This document shows, piece by piece, positions 1 through 9,072 of a stretch of DNA of 15,048 nucleotides (position 1 is its first letter; each line of letters opens with the position of its first letter). The stretch comes from Lachnospiraceae bacterium UBA7784 (GTDB lineage Bacteria; Bacillota; Clostridia; Lachnospirales; Lachnospiraceae). The notes under the pieces were generated by a model. The model saw only the letters and a list, made by a program, of their open reading frames with translations, was not told where the DNA came from and did not search any database. The stretch lies in contig DLDA01000031.1 in assembly GCA_002480925.1 (NCBI GenBank), forward strand, positions 1-15,048, in the 5' to 3' direction. Position numbers and translations under genes: made by a program.

Positions 1-1
1 G

Positions 2-52
2 ATATACTACGAACAGACATTCGGACACAGCATCAGGGGAGGCCTATTATGA
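2..52 (+). CDS. possible 3' end of an upstream gene (partial)
   Basis: The window opens inside a reading frame that encodes 16 residues (IYYEQTFGHSIRGGLL) and stops at TGA 50-52. That stop overlaps the addB start codon as ATGA, the same junction seen between addB and addA, which suggests an upstream gene in the same operon. The other two forward frames are also open over this short stretch, so the case rests on the overlap geometry alone. The product cannot be identified from 16 residues. Confidence 0.35.
   Translation: MYYEQTFGHSIRGGLL
35..42 (+). promoter_or_regulatory. ribosome binding site of addB
   Basis: AGGGGAGG lies 6 nt before ATG 49. It supports that start and places the Walker A motif at residues 8-16 of the product, as expected for AddB. 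No promoter is visible in the 48 nt before the gene, so transcription probably begins upstream of the window. Confidence 0.7.
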
Positions 53-3000
53 ACCTTCAGATTATCGCCGGACCGTCGGGGGCTGGCAAATCCACTTATA
101 TTTACAATAGGATAGTTGAGCAGGCTATAGCGAATCCGGACAAGCATTATCTTATTCTCGTTCCGCTCCAGTATTCTATGCAGACCCAGAGGATTCTGGT
201 TTTTGCACATCCGAGAAGAAGCATTATGAATATAGATGTCCTCTCGTTTGAGAGGCTGGCCTACAGGGTCTTTGATGAGCTTGGGACTAATAAGACGCAC
301 TGCCTTGATGAGACCGGAAAGGTACTTCTGCTTCGCCGCGCAGCCTCCCTTATTTCAGATGACCTTGGCATCCTGAAGAGGAATATAGGACGCAGAGGCT
401 ATATAGATCAGGTCAAGTCACTTATTTCGGAGCTGATGCAGTATGGCTATTCTCCGGATGACCTTGATAGGATGGCCTCGTCACCAACGGCCACAAAGGC
501 TTTCAGGGAGAAGGCAGAGGATATCGAGAAGCTCTACCGGGAGTTCCTCAAGCTTTTTGACCAGAGCATGTTTACTGAGGAGCAGGTGCTTTCCCTGCTA
601 TGTGAGGTCTGTGACAGATCCGAGCTTCTTAAGAATTCAGTCATAGTCCTTGATGGCTATACAGGCTTTACTCCTGTACAGAAGGAGCTTCTTGGCCGGC
701 TTAGCTCTGTTGTAGATACAGTTTATGCCTGCATCTGTGCGGATCCGGATACCGACCTTTATTCGAGTGGCAGCGAGGATGAGCTTTTTTATATGTCGAG
801 GGAGGAGAGCTGCTTTCTGTCATCACTTGCCGGAGACGGGTTTATGGATCCGGTCATAATAGGAAGGGGACATGGCAGATTTTCGGGACATGATGATATG
901 GCCTTTGTAGAGGAACATATTTTCAGGGATGATGGGGCCCGTCTTTTGGTCAGGGCAGAGAATGCGCCAGTGTCTCTCTACTCACTTGGCAATGTCAACC
1001 AGGAGCTTTTATACACGGCTCAGAGGATCCATCAGCTTATCCGTACAGAGGAGGGACTCCATTACAGGGATATAGCTGTAGTCTGCCCTGATGTTTCGGT
1101 ATACAGATATTCGATAGAGAGGATATTTGCCTCATCAGGAATACCAGTCTTCGTTGACGAAAGGAAGAGCGCATTATTTAATCCCCTTACCGAATTCTGT
1201 GACTCAGCCTTTGACTTGATAAGGCGTCGTATGTCCTATGATTCCCTTATGCGTTTCTTACGGACAGGCCTCACTCCTTTATCAGCAGAGGAGACAGATA
1301 TACTGGACAATTATCTCTACGAGGCATCCTTTCGGAATACGACCTATCTATGGAACAGCTTTACCCGCCGCAGCGACAGCTTCAGAAAGGACAGCGATCT
1401 CATCGTGGCTGAGCAGATCAGGGAGAAGATAGCAGGGCCACTGCAGCAGTTTTACGAGACACAGAAGAGGGGCATTACAGTAAGGGAGAGGATGACATCA
1501 CTCTTTAGTCTGCTTGCCTCCTTTGATGTGGAGAGGAAGCTTATAAAGCGCTCAGAAATGAAGGAAGAGGAGGGGGATATGGTCGCAGCCGATCTCTACA
1601 GACGGATGTATGGATTCCTCTGCACCCTTGCTGATCAGATGGTCTATATTCTCGGAGAAGAGAGGATGAAGGCCGCAGATTTCAAGGATATGCTTATAGA
1701 CGGGCTGGATTCGATAAAGCCGGCAACTGTTCCCAAGAGCAATGATTCTGTATCCTTCGGAGATTTAGAGAGGAGCAGACTTTCTGATGTGCGTATACTT
1801 TTCCTTATAGGTGCAGGAGACGATAAGATCCCTATGACGGGGGATAGTACAGGTATCTTTTCACAGGAGGACAGACGGATCCTTAAGGAGGAGGGCTTCG
1901 AGCTTTCTCCTACAGATGAGAAGAGAAGCCTTGAACAGAAATTTTATCTCTATCTTGTCCTTACCAAGGCAAGGGAGAGGATCTTCATAAGCTATCACAG
2001 GATGGCGGAGGACGGAAGTGCTATAAACGGATCATATCTTTTTGATGAGATAAGGAGACTTATACCATCGGCGGAGATCTGTGCTGTCGCCTCTACAGAT
2101 CCTGTATTCTTAGAGACAGAGAAGAGTGCAGATATAGTTATGACAAGAGGGATCAGGGAGATCATAGATTCCCAGGCTGACAGGGAGACCGTGGAGCTTA
2201 CCAGCTCTCTTCTTGCAGTGAAGTCCATTACAGGAAGGCAGGATCAGAGAGAGCGCTTCCTTGGGGCAGCCTTCTTCGAAAACAAAAAGACACCGCTTTC
2301 GGAGGCGGTGACAGAGGCTCTCTACGGTAAGGATATGCAGATGTCTGTAAGCAGACTTGAGACCTTTGCCAGATGCGCCTACAGCTACTTTCTCCAGTAC
2401 GGACTCTCTCTTTCCGAGCGAAGGAGAAATGAATTCAAGGCACTTGATCTGGGTAATCTCTATCATGGAGCTCTGGAGAGGTTCGGAAAGAGCATGATAT
2501 CAGACGGGCTTACCTGGGAGAAGATAGACCAGTCTTTGGTGGGAGAAAGGCTTCGTCAGGGGTTTGAAGCAGAGCTTTCCGGGTTTAAGGACAGGGAGAC
2601 CTTCATAGATCCGAGAGAGAATCATTTCAAGGACAGCGCATACCGCAATCTGCTTTTCAATACAATGGTGATGACAGAGCAGATAAAGGCGGGAAGCTTT
2701 GTCCCTGTCCATTTCGAGCAGGAGCTTAAGGACCTGTGTGATCCTTCGGATCTTATGATCAGTCTGCCGGGTGGCAGGTCGCTTTCATTTACAGGCCGTA
2801 TAGACAGGATAGATATAGCAAGACTCAGGGAGGGCGACTATGTAAAGATAGTAGATTACAAGACCGGGACTAACAGACTTGATCCAGTACTTATAGGTGC
2901 AGGCCTGGAGCTCCAGCTTCTTGTATATTTACGGGCTGCCTTAAGCGGACTTAGGAAGCATAGCGGTAGGAATACACTTCCCGGAGCTGTGTTCTATTAC

Positions 3001-3519
3001 CAGATCATGGACCCAAGAGTCGATGAGGACAGTCCTCTTACTGATGATATGCTTCACCAGAAACTTCTAAATGAGCTTAGGCCATCAGGCTTTGTAGCCG
3101 ATGATATGGCAGTTATATCTGCTCTTGACAGTGATCTGACTTGCCAGACAAGCTACAAGTCTCCATTTGTGAATCTTTCTACCAGAAAGGATGGCAGCCT
3201 CGGGACATCAGAAATGCTCTTGCCTATGGAGTCCTTCTCTGCCCTTAGCATGTATACAAGAGATATGGCTGCATCCCTGGGTTCCCATATAGCCGGAGGG
3301 GATACCTATGTGAATCCATACAGATATAAGGGCAGGAGCGCATGTGAAAGATGTCCCTACAGCGGAGTCTGCCATTTCGATACCAGACTGCGGGGCTTTT
3401 ATTACCGTGATCTTGATAATTCTCTTGCTTCCTATATCTCACCGGATCAGAAGGGGAAGAAGGGCTCGACACTTAAGGGCCTGATCACAAAGGTCATGGA
3501 AAAGGAGGAAGGCAGATGA
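49..3519 (+). CDS. addB: ATP-dependent helicase/deoxyribonuclease subunit B (AddB)
   Basis: This is the AddB subunit of the cytoplasmic AddAB helicase-nuclease, which resects double-strand breaks and prepares 3' ends for RecA. At 1156 residues it is full length for the Firmicute family. An intact Walker A motif (GPSGAGKST) lies at residues 8-16, followed by a long, degenerate helicase-like region. The C-terminal RecB-family nuclease domain shows a histidine in LYHGALERF (H806), GRIDRID with D919 and D922, and DYKTG with D936 and K938. Four cysteines, C776, C1099, C1102 and C1108 (the last three as C-x2-C-x5-C), match the spacing of the iron-sulfur cluster that staples this domain in Bacillus AddB. 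In characterised AddB proteins this subunit recognises Chi and cuts the 5'-ended strand. The stop overlaps the addA start by ATGA, indicating translational coupling and balanced subunit production. Nothing appears broken. Confidence 0.97.
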   Translation: MNLQIIAGPSGAGKSTYIYNRIVEQAIANPDKHYLILVPLQYSMQTQRILVFAHPRRSIMNIDVLSFERLAYRVFDELGTNKTHCLDETGKVLLLRRAASLISDDLGILKRNIGRRGYIDQVKSLISELMQYGYSPDDLDRMASSPTATKAFREKAEDIEKLYREFLKLFDQSMFTEEQVLSLLCEVCDRSELLKNSVIVLDGYTGFTPVQKELLGRLSSVVDTVYACICADPDTDLYSSGSEDELFYMSREESCFLSSLAGDGFMDPVIIGRGHGRFSGHDDMAFVEEHIFRDDGARLLVRAENAPVSLYSLGNVNQELLYTAQRIHQLIRTEEGLHYRDIAVVCPDVSVYRYSIERIFASSGIPVFVDERKSALFNPLTEFCDSAFDLIRRRMSYDSLMRFLRTGLTPLSAEETDILDNYLYEASFRNTTYLWNSFTRRSDSFRKDSDLIVAEQIREKIAGPLQQFYETQKRGITVRERMTSLFSLLASFDVERKLIKRSEMKEEEGDMVAADLYRRMYGFLCTLADQMVYILGEERMKAADFKDMLIDGLDSIKPATVPKSNDSVSFGDLERSRLSDVRILFLIGAGDDKIPMTGDSTGIFSQEDRRILKEEGFELSPTDEKRSLEQKFYLYLVLTKARERIFISYHRMAEDGSAINGSYLFDEIRRLIPSAEICAVASTDPVFLETEKSADIVMTRGIREIIDSQADRETVELTSSLLAVKSITGRQDQRERFLGAAFFENKKTPLSEAVTEALYGKDMQMSVSRLETFARCAYSYFLQYGLSLSERRRNEFKALDLGNLYHGALERFGKSMISDGLTWEKIDQSLVGERLRQGFEAELSGFKDRETFIDPRENHFKDSAYRNLLFNTMVMTEQIKAGSFVPVHFEQELKDLCDPSDLMISLPGGRSLSFTGRIDRIDIARLREGDYVKIVDYKTGTNRLDPVLIGAGLELQLLVYLRAALSGLRKHSGRNTLPGAVFYYQIMDPRVDEDSPLTDDMLHQKLLNELRPSGFVADDMAVISALDSDLTCQTSYKSPFVNLSTRKDGSLGTSEMLLPMESFSALSMYTRDMAASLGSHIAGGDTYVNPYRYKGRSACERCPYSGVCHFDTRLRGFYYRDLDNSLASYISPDQKGKKGSTLKGLITKVMEKEEGR

Positions 3520-6500
3520 AGTGGACTAAGGCACAGCAGGCTACTATAGACTCAAGGGATCAGTCCCTTCTTGTGACAGCAGCTGCCGGAAGCGGTAAGA
3601 CAGCTGTATTAGTAGAGCGCATAATAAAAAGACTTGTCAGCAAGGATGATCCATGGGATATAGATCAGTTTCTTGTGGTGACCTTTACAAGAGCTGCTGC
3701 AAAGGAGATGAAGGAGAGGATATACAGCTCCCTTGATGCAGAGCTAAGGAGAAATCCATCCGACAGGAGACTTGGGAGGATGAGGGAGAAGGTATATTCC
3801 TCTGATATCAGGACCATAGACAGTTTCTGCAAGAATGTGGTTTCTGAATATTTTACAAGGATAGATCTGGATCCGGATTTCAGATTCATGGATCAGGGAG
3901 AGGGAGAGCTCTTAAAGCATCAGGTCATAGAGGAGATGATGAGGGAGGAGTATGCTGCTGCAGATCAGACCTTCCTCGAGCTTTCCGATATGTTTTCCTC
4001 AAAGGGGTCAGATGACGCACTTTGCGAGATCATACTTGGCATATATGATATGGCTCAGGCCCATGCCTGGCCTGATAGATTTTACAGCTCTCTTTCAGAT
4101 AGCATAAGGGAGGTGGATCTGTCCACTATTTCAGAATGTGGCTGGATGAAGGAGCTTGTGAAATGGATCAGGGACTTTGCAGAGGAGACCCTTACTGTTG
4201 TAGAAAAGCTTACAAGGATAGCCCAGGCAGAAAATGACGATGGCCTTTTTGATACCATTATCGGCAATCTTTCCTCTGACCGGTCCTTCTTTACAAGGCT
4301 AATGGAGGCAGAAAGCTTTCAGGACATACATTATCTTTGTGACACCTACAAGTTTCCTCCGGTCGGAAAGGCACAGGTAAGAAAGGGGACAGAGGATCAG
4401 AAGCTTATTGCTGACGAAATGAAAGGAGTAAGGGATGAGTACAGGGATTTTTTCAATAAAAAGATAAAGGAGCGTTTCCTCGATGTACCACTTGAGCTTA
4501 TAGTCTCCGATGAGAACAGAAAGATTCCCTACCTTAAGAAGATAATAGAGCTTACAGCCAGATTCGACGAGACCTTTCTATCTGAGAAAAAGGACAGGAA
4601 ATCCTTTGAGTTTTCCGATATAGAGCATTTTGCGGTGAGGATCCTGATAAATGACGACGGCTCGATAACAGATGCGGCCAGAGACTATCGCAGGCGTTAT
4701 CGTGAGGTCATGGTAGATGAGTATCAGGATACCAATGAGCTCAATGAGATGATACTTTCTGCTGTGACAAGAGATGGCCTTGATTACTTCATGGTCGGAG
4801 ATGTAAAGCAGTCTATCTATGGCTTCAGAAACGCAGATCCGGGTATCATAATAAGGAAATCAAAGGAGTTTAAAAGGGAGGAAGACTCAGACTTCCGCCG
4901 TATAGACCTTGATAAGAATTTCAGGAGCAGGGCCACTGTGGTCGATACTGTAAACGATATTTTCAGAATGGTCATGATAGAGGAGATAGGCGGAGTGGAG
5001 TATGAAAAAAAAGCCTGGCTGAAGCTGGGAGCAGACTATTATCCGCCGCTTCCTGATGGCCAGGACAATTCCACAGAGACTGTGATCCTTGCAAGGGATG
5101 ACGAGGAGCTTGACGAGATCTCGGATGATCAGACCTCGCTTGAGGCGACCTGGACTGCCCAGAGGATTAGCTCACTTATGAAGGACTTTAAGGTAGCTGA
5201 CGGCAATGGAAGCATGAGGCCGATAGATTACAGCGATATTGCTGTGATCATGCGAAGCACAAAGGTAAATGCAGCAAAGATAATGGATGTCTTCAATGCC
5301 TATGGGATACCGGCAGAAAATGCCGCTGCCACAGGCTATTTTAAGGCAGCGGAGGTTGTGGTAACTCTTAATTACCTTCGTATAATCGACAATCCGAGAC
5401 AGGATATACCACTGGCCTCTGTCCTTACATCTATGTATGTAGGTCTTTCCGATGAGGACATGGCCCTTATAAGGGCAGCCCATAAGGAGCTTTCCTTCTA
5501 TCAGGCCCTGCTTGCAGAATGCAGTGAGCCAAAGGCAGAGCTTTCGCCAGATGCCAGGAAAAGACTGGATGACTTCTGGAATGAGCTTACCAGTCTTCGT
5601 CATCTTACCTGTGATACCCCTGTATACCAGATAATAGCAAGGCTATATCAAGACACAGGCTATGATGCTTTGGTCAGCTGTCTGCCAGGCGGAGAGAGGC
5701 GGAGGGAAAATCTGATGAAGCTGTTTGACAAGGCAGTCGCCTTCTCAACGACAAGCTTTTCAGGCATCTCATCATTTGTGTCCTATATAGAGAAGCTTAA
5801 CGAATACAAGTCGGATGAGGGCGAGGCGGATGCAGGAGGCAGCGAGGACGCGGTAAGGATAATGACTATCCATAAGAGCAAGGGCCTTGAGTTCCCAGTC
5901 GTTTTTGTTATAGGACTTGGGAACAGGTTTCATAACAGTTTGGACCCGGTCGAGCTTGACGGGGATCAGGACATATCCATGCCCTACATTGATGTGGCAG
6001 CTCATAAGAAAAGAGAGACAGCCCATCTGGCCATGCTTAGGTCGAAAAAGGCTGACAGAGAGCTTGGGGAGTCTATCCGCGTTCTTTATGTCGCTCTTAC
6101 CAGGGCCAAGGAGAAGCTTATCCTTGTAGGAAGTCTTACTGAAAAGGATAAGGAGGATTATCTCAAAAAGGGAGAGGAGCTTCATAGCGACAGATGCACC
6201 TATTCAGAGCTGAAGGGCTCTATGAATTACTACAGGGTCATCATTCCGGTTCTTAAAAAGGCAGGATACAGGATAGATGCGCCGGATGCCTCAGGCTTTG
6301 CAGCCAATGAGATCTCTTCGATGAAGGAAAAGGACAGGATAAGAGACCTGCTTTGCTCGGACGTGTCAGAGGATATAAGGGATAAGGCCATAAGGCTTTA
6401 TGACAGATTTACAAGCCCCTATGCCTTTGAAAAGGAGGTTATTCCAAAACAGAAGTATTCGGTCTCAGAGATCAAGAGGATATCCGATCAGTCCATGGCT

Positions 6501-7193
6501 GATGATGATTCAGCGGCCATGTTTGAGGCATCGCCTGGCGATGATAAGGAGGAAGAGGAATTCACTCCGACCCTGCCTTTATTCTTAAGACAGGATCAGA
6601 ATGAAATGGATAGTATGACAAGAGGAGTCTTTCGAGGTACAGCAATGCACCGCTTCCTGGAAAAGATGGACTTTTCTATCGAGCCTCTGTCAGAGTCCTT
6701 TGACAAACAGATGGCCTATATGCTTGAGAGGGGATTTCTGACAAGTGACCAGTCAGAGGTCCTTAGCAGAAGCGGCCTTGAGCGCTTCCTGTCATCGGAG
6801 CTTGCAGCCAGGATGCAGCAGGCATATAAGAGAGGAGAGCTTTACAGGGAGCAGGCCTTCGTGACAGGAGATACACCGGGATTTTTCTTCGGCGATCTGA
6901 GTGAGGATACAGACGGAGCCGACACAGAGGATCAGATAATAATACAGGGAATTATTGATGCATTTTTTGTAGAAAATGGTAAAATAGTTCTGTTGGATTA
7001 TAAGACGGACAGGGTCAGGTCAGCTTCTATGCTTACAGAGAAATATACAAAACAGCTGCAGCTCTATCAGGTAGCTGTTGAAAGAGCAATGGATATGCCT
7101 GTATCACAGCTGTATCTTTATTCATTTGCTCTGGGAAAGCAGATAGCCCTGCCCCGGGTAAAGAGTCTTCTGGGAAAGGAAAAGAAGGAGTAG
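3516..7193 (+). CDS. addA: ATP-dependent helicase/nuclease subunit A (AddA)
   Basis: This is the motor and second nuclease subunit of AddAB, an SF1A helicase of the UvrD/RecB type translocating 3' to 5'. At 1225 residues it is full length. Visible motifs, in order, are a Q-motif region (WTKAQQATI, from residue 3), Walker A AAAGSGKT (K28), Walker B VDEYQDT (D401, E402), GDVKQSIYGFR (D429), the TIHKSKGLEF motif (784-793) and motif VI YVALTRAKEKL (R863). The C-terminal RecB-type nuclease domain carries GTAMHRFLE (H1045), GIIDAFF (D1148) and LDYKTD (D1161, K1163), so the catalytic set looks complete. Both subunits therefore keep an active-looking nuclease, as in Bacillus AddAB and unlike RecBCD. 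Start ATG 3516 follows AAAGGAGG (3501-3508) by 7 nt and overlaps the addB stop. The next gene's ribosome binding site lies inside the last addA codons. Confidence 0.97.
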   Translation: MKWTKAQQATIDSRDQSLLVTAAAGSGKTAVLVERIIKRLVSKDDPWDIDQFLVVTFTRAAAKEMKERIYSSLDAELRRNPSDRRLGRMREKVYSSDIRTIDSFCKNVVSEYFTRIDLDPDFRFMDQGEGELLKHQVIEEMMREEYAAADQTFLELSDMFSSKGSDDALCEIILGIYDMAQAHAWPDRFYSSLSDSIREVDLSTISECGWMKELVKWIRDFAEETLTVVEKLTRIAQAENDDGLFDTIIGNLSSDRSFFTRLMEAESFQDIHYLCDTYKFPPVGKAQVRKGTEDQKLIADEMKGVRDEYRDFFNKKIKERFLDVPLELIVSDENRKIPYLKKIIELTARFDETFLSEKKDRKSFEFSDIEHFAVRILINDDGSITDAARDYRRRYREVMVDEYQDTNELNEMILSAVTRDGLDYFMVGDVKQSIYGFRNADPGIIIRKSKEFKREEDSDFRRIDLDKNFRSRATVVDTVNDIFRMVMIEEIGGVEYEKKAWLKLGADYYPPLPDGQDNSTETVILARDDEELDEISDDQTSLEATWTAQRISSLMKDFKVADGNGSMRPIDYSDIAVIMRSTKVNAAKIMDVFNAYGIPAENAAATGYFKAAEVVVTLNYLRIIDNPRQDIPLASVLTSMYVGLSDEDMALIRAAHKELSFYQALLAECSEPKAELSPDARKRLDDFWNELTSLRHLTCDTPVYQIIARLYQDTGYDALVSCLPGGERRRENLMKLFDKAVAFSTTSFSGISSFVSYIEKLNEYKSDEGEADAGGSEDAVRIMTIHKSKGLEFPVVFVIGLGNRFHNSLDPVELDGDQDISMPYIDVAAHKKRETAHLAMLRSKKADRELGESIRVLYVALTRAKEKLILVGSLTEKDKEDYLKKGEELHSDRCTYSELKGSMNYYRVIIPVLKKAGYRIDAPDASGFAANEISSMKEKDRIRDLLCSDVSEDIRDKAIRLYDRFTSPYAFEKEVIPKQKYSVSEIKRISDQSMADDDSAAMFEASPGDDKEEEEFTPTLPLFLRQDQNEMDSMTRGVFRGTAMHRFLEKMDFSIEPLSESFDKQMAYMLERGFLTSDQSEVLSRSGLERFLSSELAARMQQAYKRGELYREQAFVTGDTPGFFFGDLSEDTDGADTEDQIIIQGIIDAFFVENGKIVLLDYKTDRVRSASMLTEKYTKQLQLYQVAVERAMDMPVSQLYLYSFALGKQIALPRVKSLLGKEKKE

Positions 7194-7202
7194 AAAGTCC
7201 TT

Positions 7203-8198
7203 ATGACAATAAAGCGGATCATTGCACTATTAGCAACGGCATCAATGACCCTTGCAGGTCTTTCAGGGTGCACGGTGGATGGAAAACAGGTGATAGTCAC
7301 TACAGGAGCCCTTCCGGGAACTGTTTTCAGTATCGGACGGCTCTCCTGTGACAAAAAGACAGCAAGGGTATATCTGGCAAACTATTACAATATATATGGA
7401 AAAACAGGGGATATCTGCCTGTGGGATCAGGAACTGAATACCGGGCGGCTCGAGAAAAGCATACGAAAGGCAGTTATTGACAGACTCTCTGTTGTTTATG
7501 CCTTGAATCTCTATGCATCTGATAATGATATAAAGCTAAAAAGGACCGAGGAGGATCTTGTCGACCGGGCAGCAGAGGCATATTATGCCTCTCTTTCCCA
7601 GGAAGACAGGAAGACGCTTGATGTCTCTGAAAAGGATATCAGTAAGATGTATCAGAAGGAGGCCCTTGCTTCAAAGGTATATAAGAAGATAGTTTCAAGA
7701 GCTGATGATGAGGTTTCCGATGAGGAGGCCAGAGTCATGGATGCTGTTCTGATAACACTCGAGTCCGGAGATGATGCAACTGAAGAAAAGGCTATAAAGG
7801 AGCTTAAGAACGGGACGGATCCTTCGATAGTCGCCAAGGAATACTCTATCGACAAGAAGACTCAGGTCACGATCTGCCGCAGGACATACTCTGATCAGAT
7901 CTGCGATGCAGCTTTCGCACTCGATGAGAAAAAATATTCAGAACCAGTGCATACAGCTGACGGTACATATATAATCTACTGCCTGTCAAAGTTTGATCAA
8001 AAGAAGTCGGATGAGAACCGTAACAGCATTATCGAGAGCCGTAAGAAGAAGATAATGGACTCGATCATAGAAAAACAGAACCAGCAGGACTATTCGTATT
8101 TAGATGAAAATGCCTGGAAGGATATTTCCGATAGGCTGGGACATAAGGTGGCTACGAATAGTTTCTTCAAAACTCTTTCCGATAAGATTAGTTTCTGA
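7203..8198 (+). CDS. lipoprotein with a degenerate parvulin-like (PrsA/SurA-type) domain
   Basis: A 331-residue predicted lipoprotein. A short basic N-terminus (MTIKR) and hydrophobic stretch end in lipobox LSGC, with C23 as the lipidated residue, so it should sit on the outer face of the membrane. Residues about 60-165 are helical and charged, like the SurA/PrsA N-terminal chaperone region. Residues about 175-270 follow the parvulin prolyl-isomerase pattern, with 'DPSIVAKEYS', 'AAFALDEKKYSEPVHTADGTYIIY' split across its later strands. The histidines expected in the first strand (HIL) and last strand (GYHII) are absent: the sequence reads DAVLIT and GTYIIY. It may be a chaperone without isomerase activity. 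The gene begins 9 nt after addA, with AAGGAG (7185-7190) inside the addA end, so it is probably co-transcribed. I see no functional link to DNA repair. Lipoprotein assignment is firm; the parvulin assignment is moderate. Confidence 0.75.
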   Translation: MTIKRIIALLATASMTLAGLSGCTVDGKQVIVTTGALPGTVFSIGRLSCDKKTARVYLANYYNIYGKTGDICLWDQELNTGRLEKSIRKAVIDRLSVVYALNLYASDNDIKLKRTEEDLVDRAAEAYYASLSQEDRKTLDVSEKDISKMYQKEALASKVYKKIVSRADDEVSDEEARVMDAVLITLESGDDATEEKAIKELKNGTDPSIVAKEYSIDKKTQVTICRRTYSDQICDAAFALDEKKYSEPVHTADGTYIIYCLSKFDQKKSDENRNSIIESRKKKIMDSIIEKQNQQDYSYLDENAWKDISDRLGHKVATNSFFKTLSDKISF

Positions 8199-8279
8199 AT
8201 CTTTGAGAAGGTTTGAGGTTATGGTTATTTTTCACAAAAAAGTTTTGACTAAATCATAAAATTTTATAAAAATAAAACC

Positions 8280-8307
8280 TTGGAAAATAATCAGAATGTA
8301 GTATAAT
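8280..8307 (+). promoter_or_regulatory. promoter of the H1-like gene
   Basis: TTGGAA (8280-8285) and a perfect TATAAT (8302-8307) are separated by 16 nt in very AT-rich DNA. Transcription would start near 8314, leaving a leader of about 50 nt. The 8199-8366 gap contains no other gene, and I see no intrinsic terminator after the lipoprotein, so some readthrough into this gene is possible. Confidence 0.7.
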
Positions 8308-8351
8308 TATAAATATGTAAAATTTTTACAGTGATCAAGGCATTTTGATTG

Positions 8352-8358
8352 AGAGGAG
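8352..8358 (+). promoter_or_regulatory. ribosome binding site deciding the start of the H1-like gene
   Basis: AGAGGAG lies 8 nt before ATG 8367. The frame is also open from a TTG at 8349, but that codon lies before the ribosome binding site, so ATG 8367 is the supported start. Confidence 0.75.
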
Positions 8359-8366
8359 ACGTCGAA

Positions 8367-8912
8367 ATGGCATCCATTAAAACATCACAGAAGAAGTCTG
8401 CTGATCTTTCTACGACTGTCCGTGAGATACTTAATCTCAGTGAGGAGACAGGTAAGAAGGCAGCAGATGGTATCAGAAAAGAGGCAGCGAAAGTGAAAGA
8501 AGCAACTACAAAGGCAGCCGAGGCTGCAAAGGCAAGAAAGGCTGAGGAAAAGACACAGGAAACCAAGGATGTGGCTCCTAAGAAGGCTCCTGCAAAGAAG
8601 GAGGCTCCTAAGAAGACTACAGCTTCCAAGGCAGCAGGTGCTGCAAAGAAGACTGCAACAGCAGTTAAGAAGACTGTAGCAGCTGCAAAAGCAAAGGCTG
8701 AGGAGAAGACTGCAGAACCAAAGGTATTTATCCAGTTTGCAGGCAACAGCTTCAGTCTCGATGAGATTCTTGAGGACGCCAGAAAGGATTACACCAAGGG
8801 TCGTAAGAAGACCTTCAAGGATGTTCAGATCTATGTGAAGCCGGAGGACGGTAAGGCATATTATGTTGCTGACGGAGATCCGGGAGCAGTCGATCTCAAA
8901 TATAATGGCTGA
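8367..8912 (+). CDS. histone-H1-like Lys/Ala-rich protein with a conserved-looking C-terminal domain (DUF6465-like)
   Basis: A 181-residue protein in two parts. Residues 1-118 are dominated by Lys, Ala and Glu. A helical, phasin-like segment (about 12-65) is followed by a Pro-Ala-Lys-Lys stretch (68-118) resembling eukaryotic H1 tails and bacterial H1-like proteins. Residues about 119-181 form a compact, non-repetitive domain from VFIQFAGNSFSLDEIL through VQIYVKPEDGKAYYV to GAVDLKYNG. From memory this resembles DUF6465, found in Clostridia, but I could not search. It has no signal peptide or membrane segment, so it should be cytoplasmic; binding of DNA or another polyanion by the basic tail is inference. 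AAG is strongly favoured for Lys and CGT appears for Arg, unlike the AGA/AGG-rich neighbours, which suggests high expression. GGCTCCTAAGAAG occurs twice (8573, 8603). The gene has its own promoter and terminator. Confidence 0.8.
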   Translation: MASIKTSQKKSADLSTTVREILNLSEETGKKAADGIRKEAAKVKEATTKAAEAAKARKAEEKTQETKDVAPKKAPAKKEAPKKTTASKAAGAAKKTATAVKKTVAAAKAKAEEKTAEPKVFIQFAGNSFSLDEILEDARKDYTKGRKKTFKDVQIYVKPEDGKAYYVADGDPGAVDLKYNG

Positions 8913-8933
8913 TGATTACACATCTTTCGTCAG

Positions 8934-8969
8934 GGAGCCGGTATATACCGGCTCCTTTTCCTTTTTTTT
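8934..8969 (+). terminator. intrinsic terminator after the H1-like gene
   Basis: A perfect 22-nt palindrome (8934-8955) with arms beginning GGAGCCGGTA forms a strong GC-rich stem. It is followed by TTTT, CC and then eight T residues (8962-8969). It begins 21 nt after the stop codon and separates this unit from the transporter operon. There is no A-tract on its left, so it should act in the + direction only. Confidence 0.93.
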
Positions 8970-9024
8970 ATCAGTTTTCCATAAATTATCCATAATTAAA
9001 CACATTTCGTACACATAGCGGTAA

Positions 9025-9030
9025 TATAAT
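9025..9030 (+). promoter_or_regulatory. candidate -10 box of the transporter operon
   Basis: A perfect TATAAT sits 42 nt before the adaptor start codon, in the AT-rich gap after the terminator. No good -35 box lies 16-18 nt upstream (the region reads ACATTT), so the promoter may be weak or need an activator. Because a strong terminator precedes it, some promoter must lie in 8970-9060. Confidence 0.5.
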
Positions 9031-9072
9031 TTTTTTAACAATTCAACAGATCACTGAATACGGAGGTATCCA

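Noticed and set aside
8245..8270. TTGACT with TATAAA as a promoter before the H1-like gene
   Set aside because: The spacing is only 14 nt, whereas a properly spaced pair with a perfect TATAAT lies just downstream.
8349..8366. TTG start giving a longer H1-like protein (187 residues)
   Set aside because: The TTG lies before the AGAGGAG ribosome binding site, while ATG 8367 has ideal spacing.
8573..8615. 30-nt spaced direct repeat GGCTCCTAAGAAG as a possible short repeat array
   Set aside because: It has only two copies, in frame, and encodes the APKK pattern of a low-complexity tail, so protein composition explains it. It is not CRISPR.
8291..8746. 151-codon minus-strand open frame rich in Ala, Phe and Val that looks hydrophobic
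   Set aside because: It is the antisense image of the AAG/GCA-rich H1-like gene, which explains its composition. It runs over that gene's promoter and has no signals of its own.
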